This document shows, piece after piece, positions 7,363-7,449 of a stretch of DNA of 7,449 nucleotides. The DNA comes from an uncultured Eubacteriales bacterium (GTDB lineage Bacteria; Bacillota; Clostridia; Christensenellales; CAG-917): contig URTQ01000075.1 of the NCBI GenBank assembly GCA_900550855.1, positions 1 to 7,449 on the forward strand. Reading direction: 5' to 3'. The stretch's first letter is position 1, and each line of letters begins with the position of its first letter. A model generated the notes under the pieces. It searched no databases. It worked only from the letters and a program-made list of their open reading frames with translations, and was not told where the DNA came from. The position numbers and the translations under genes were made by a program.

Positions 7363-7449
7363 ATCGTTTTTTATTGATTTTTTATTGATTTTTTGCGGTT
7401 TTTTTGCGGTTTTTTTGCGGTTTTTTTGCGGTTTTTTTGCGGTTTTTTT
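7363..7449. repeat. 11-bp tandem repeat of phased T-tracts
   Basis: Directly after the terminator come one 10-bp unit (ATCG plus T6), two copies of ATTGATTTTTT (7373-7394) and five exact copies of GCGGTTTTTTT (7395-7449). From 7373 on, the period is exactly 11 bp. The array runs to the last base of the window, so its full length is unknown. T6-T7 tracts repeated about once per helical turn are expected to bend DNA. The array shows no coding sense and no CRISPR-like spacers. Confidence 0.9.

Noticed and set aside
7363..7449. CRISPR array or coding repeat
   Set aside because: The units are 11 bp with no unique spacers, and no open frame with a ribosome binding site runs through it.

Overview
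The window looks like a moderate-GC chromosomal segment from a member of the Bacillota, most likely an anaerobic clostridium-type bacterium. The clues are a HrcA/CIRCE operator in front of clpB, a 56-residue clostridial-type 2[4Fe-4S] ferredoxin, strong Shine-Dalgarno sequences on some genes, TTGACA/TATAAT-type promoters and compact hairpin-plus-U terminators. This taxonomic call is an inference. Nothing identifies the species, and I see no insertion sequence, prophage, CRISPR array, tRNA or rRNA.

Layout. Positions 1-239 hold a short GC hairpin, an extended -10 promoter, a near-perfect CIRCE operator and a leader with a strong ribosome binding site. These lead into clpB (240-2828, +), which ends at an intrinsic terminator. 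Converging on it from the minus strand is a small ferredoxin gene (3074-3244) with its own promoter and a perfect bidirectional terminator. Upstream of the ferredoxin, on the same strand, is a large U32-family gene (3358-5526, -) related to the RlhA-type 23S rRNA hydroxylases. Head to head with it, across 87 bp, is an RlmA-type 23S rRNA guanine-N1-methyltransferase gene (5614-6426, +). After that comes a four-helix GtrA-like membrane protein gene (6498-7283, +) whose consensus promoter starts in the rlmA stop codon. A terminator follows, and then an 11-bp-period T-tract repeat that runs off the end of the window.

How the parts relate. ClpB is the heat-inducible disaggregase and is probably repressed by HrcA. 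The U32 protein and RlmA are both predicted to modify 23S rRNA, and they are transcribed from one divergent promoter region. The ferredoxin could be an electron donor for the adjacent iron-sulfur U32 enzyme, but that is only a guess from position.

Most notable signals. (1) Both divergent promoters place their predicted +1 on the A of the ATG, with no Shine-Dalgarno sequence, so both rRNA-modification genes look leaderless while the other three genes have normal ribosome binding sites. (2) Four of the five promoters share a GTGC extension on the -10 box, and two of them share an identical 15-bp core. (3) The terminal repeat places T-tracts at about one per DNA helical turn. I did not find a convincing new defence system or other wholly new system here.
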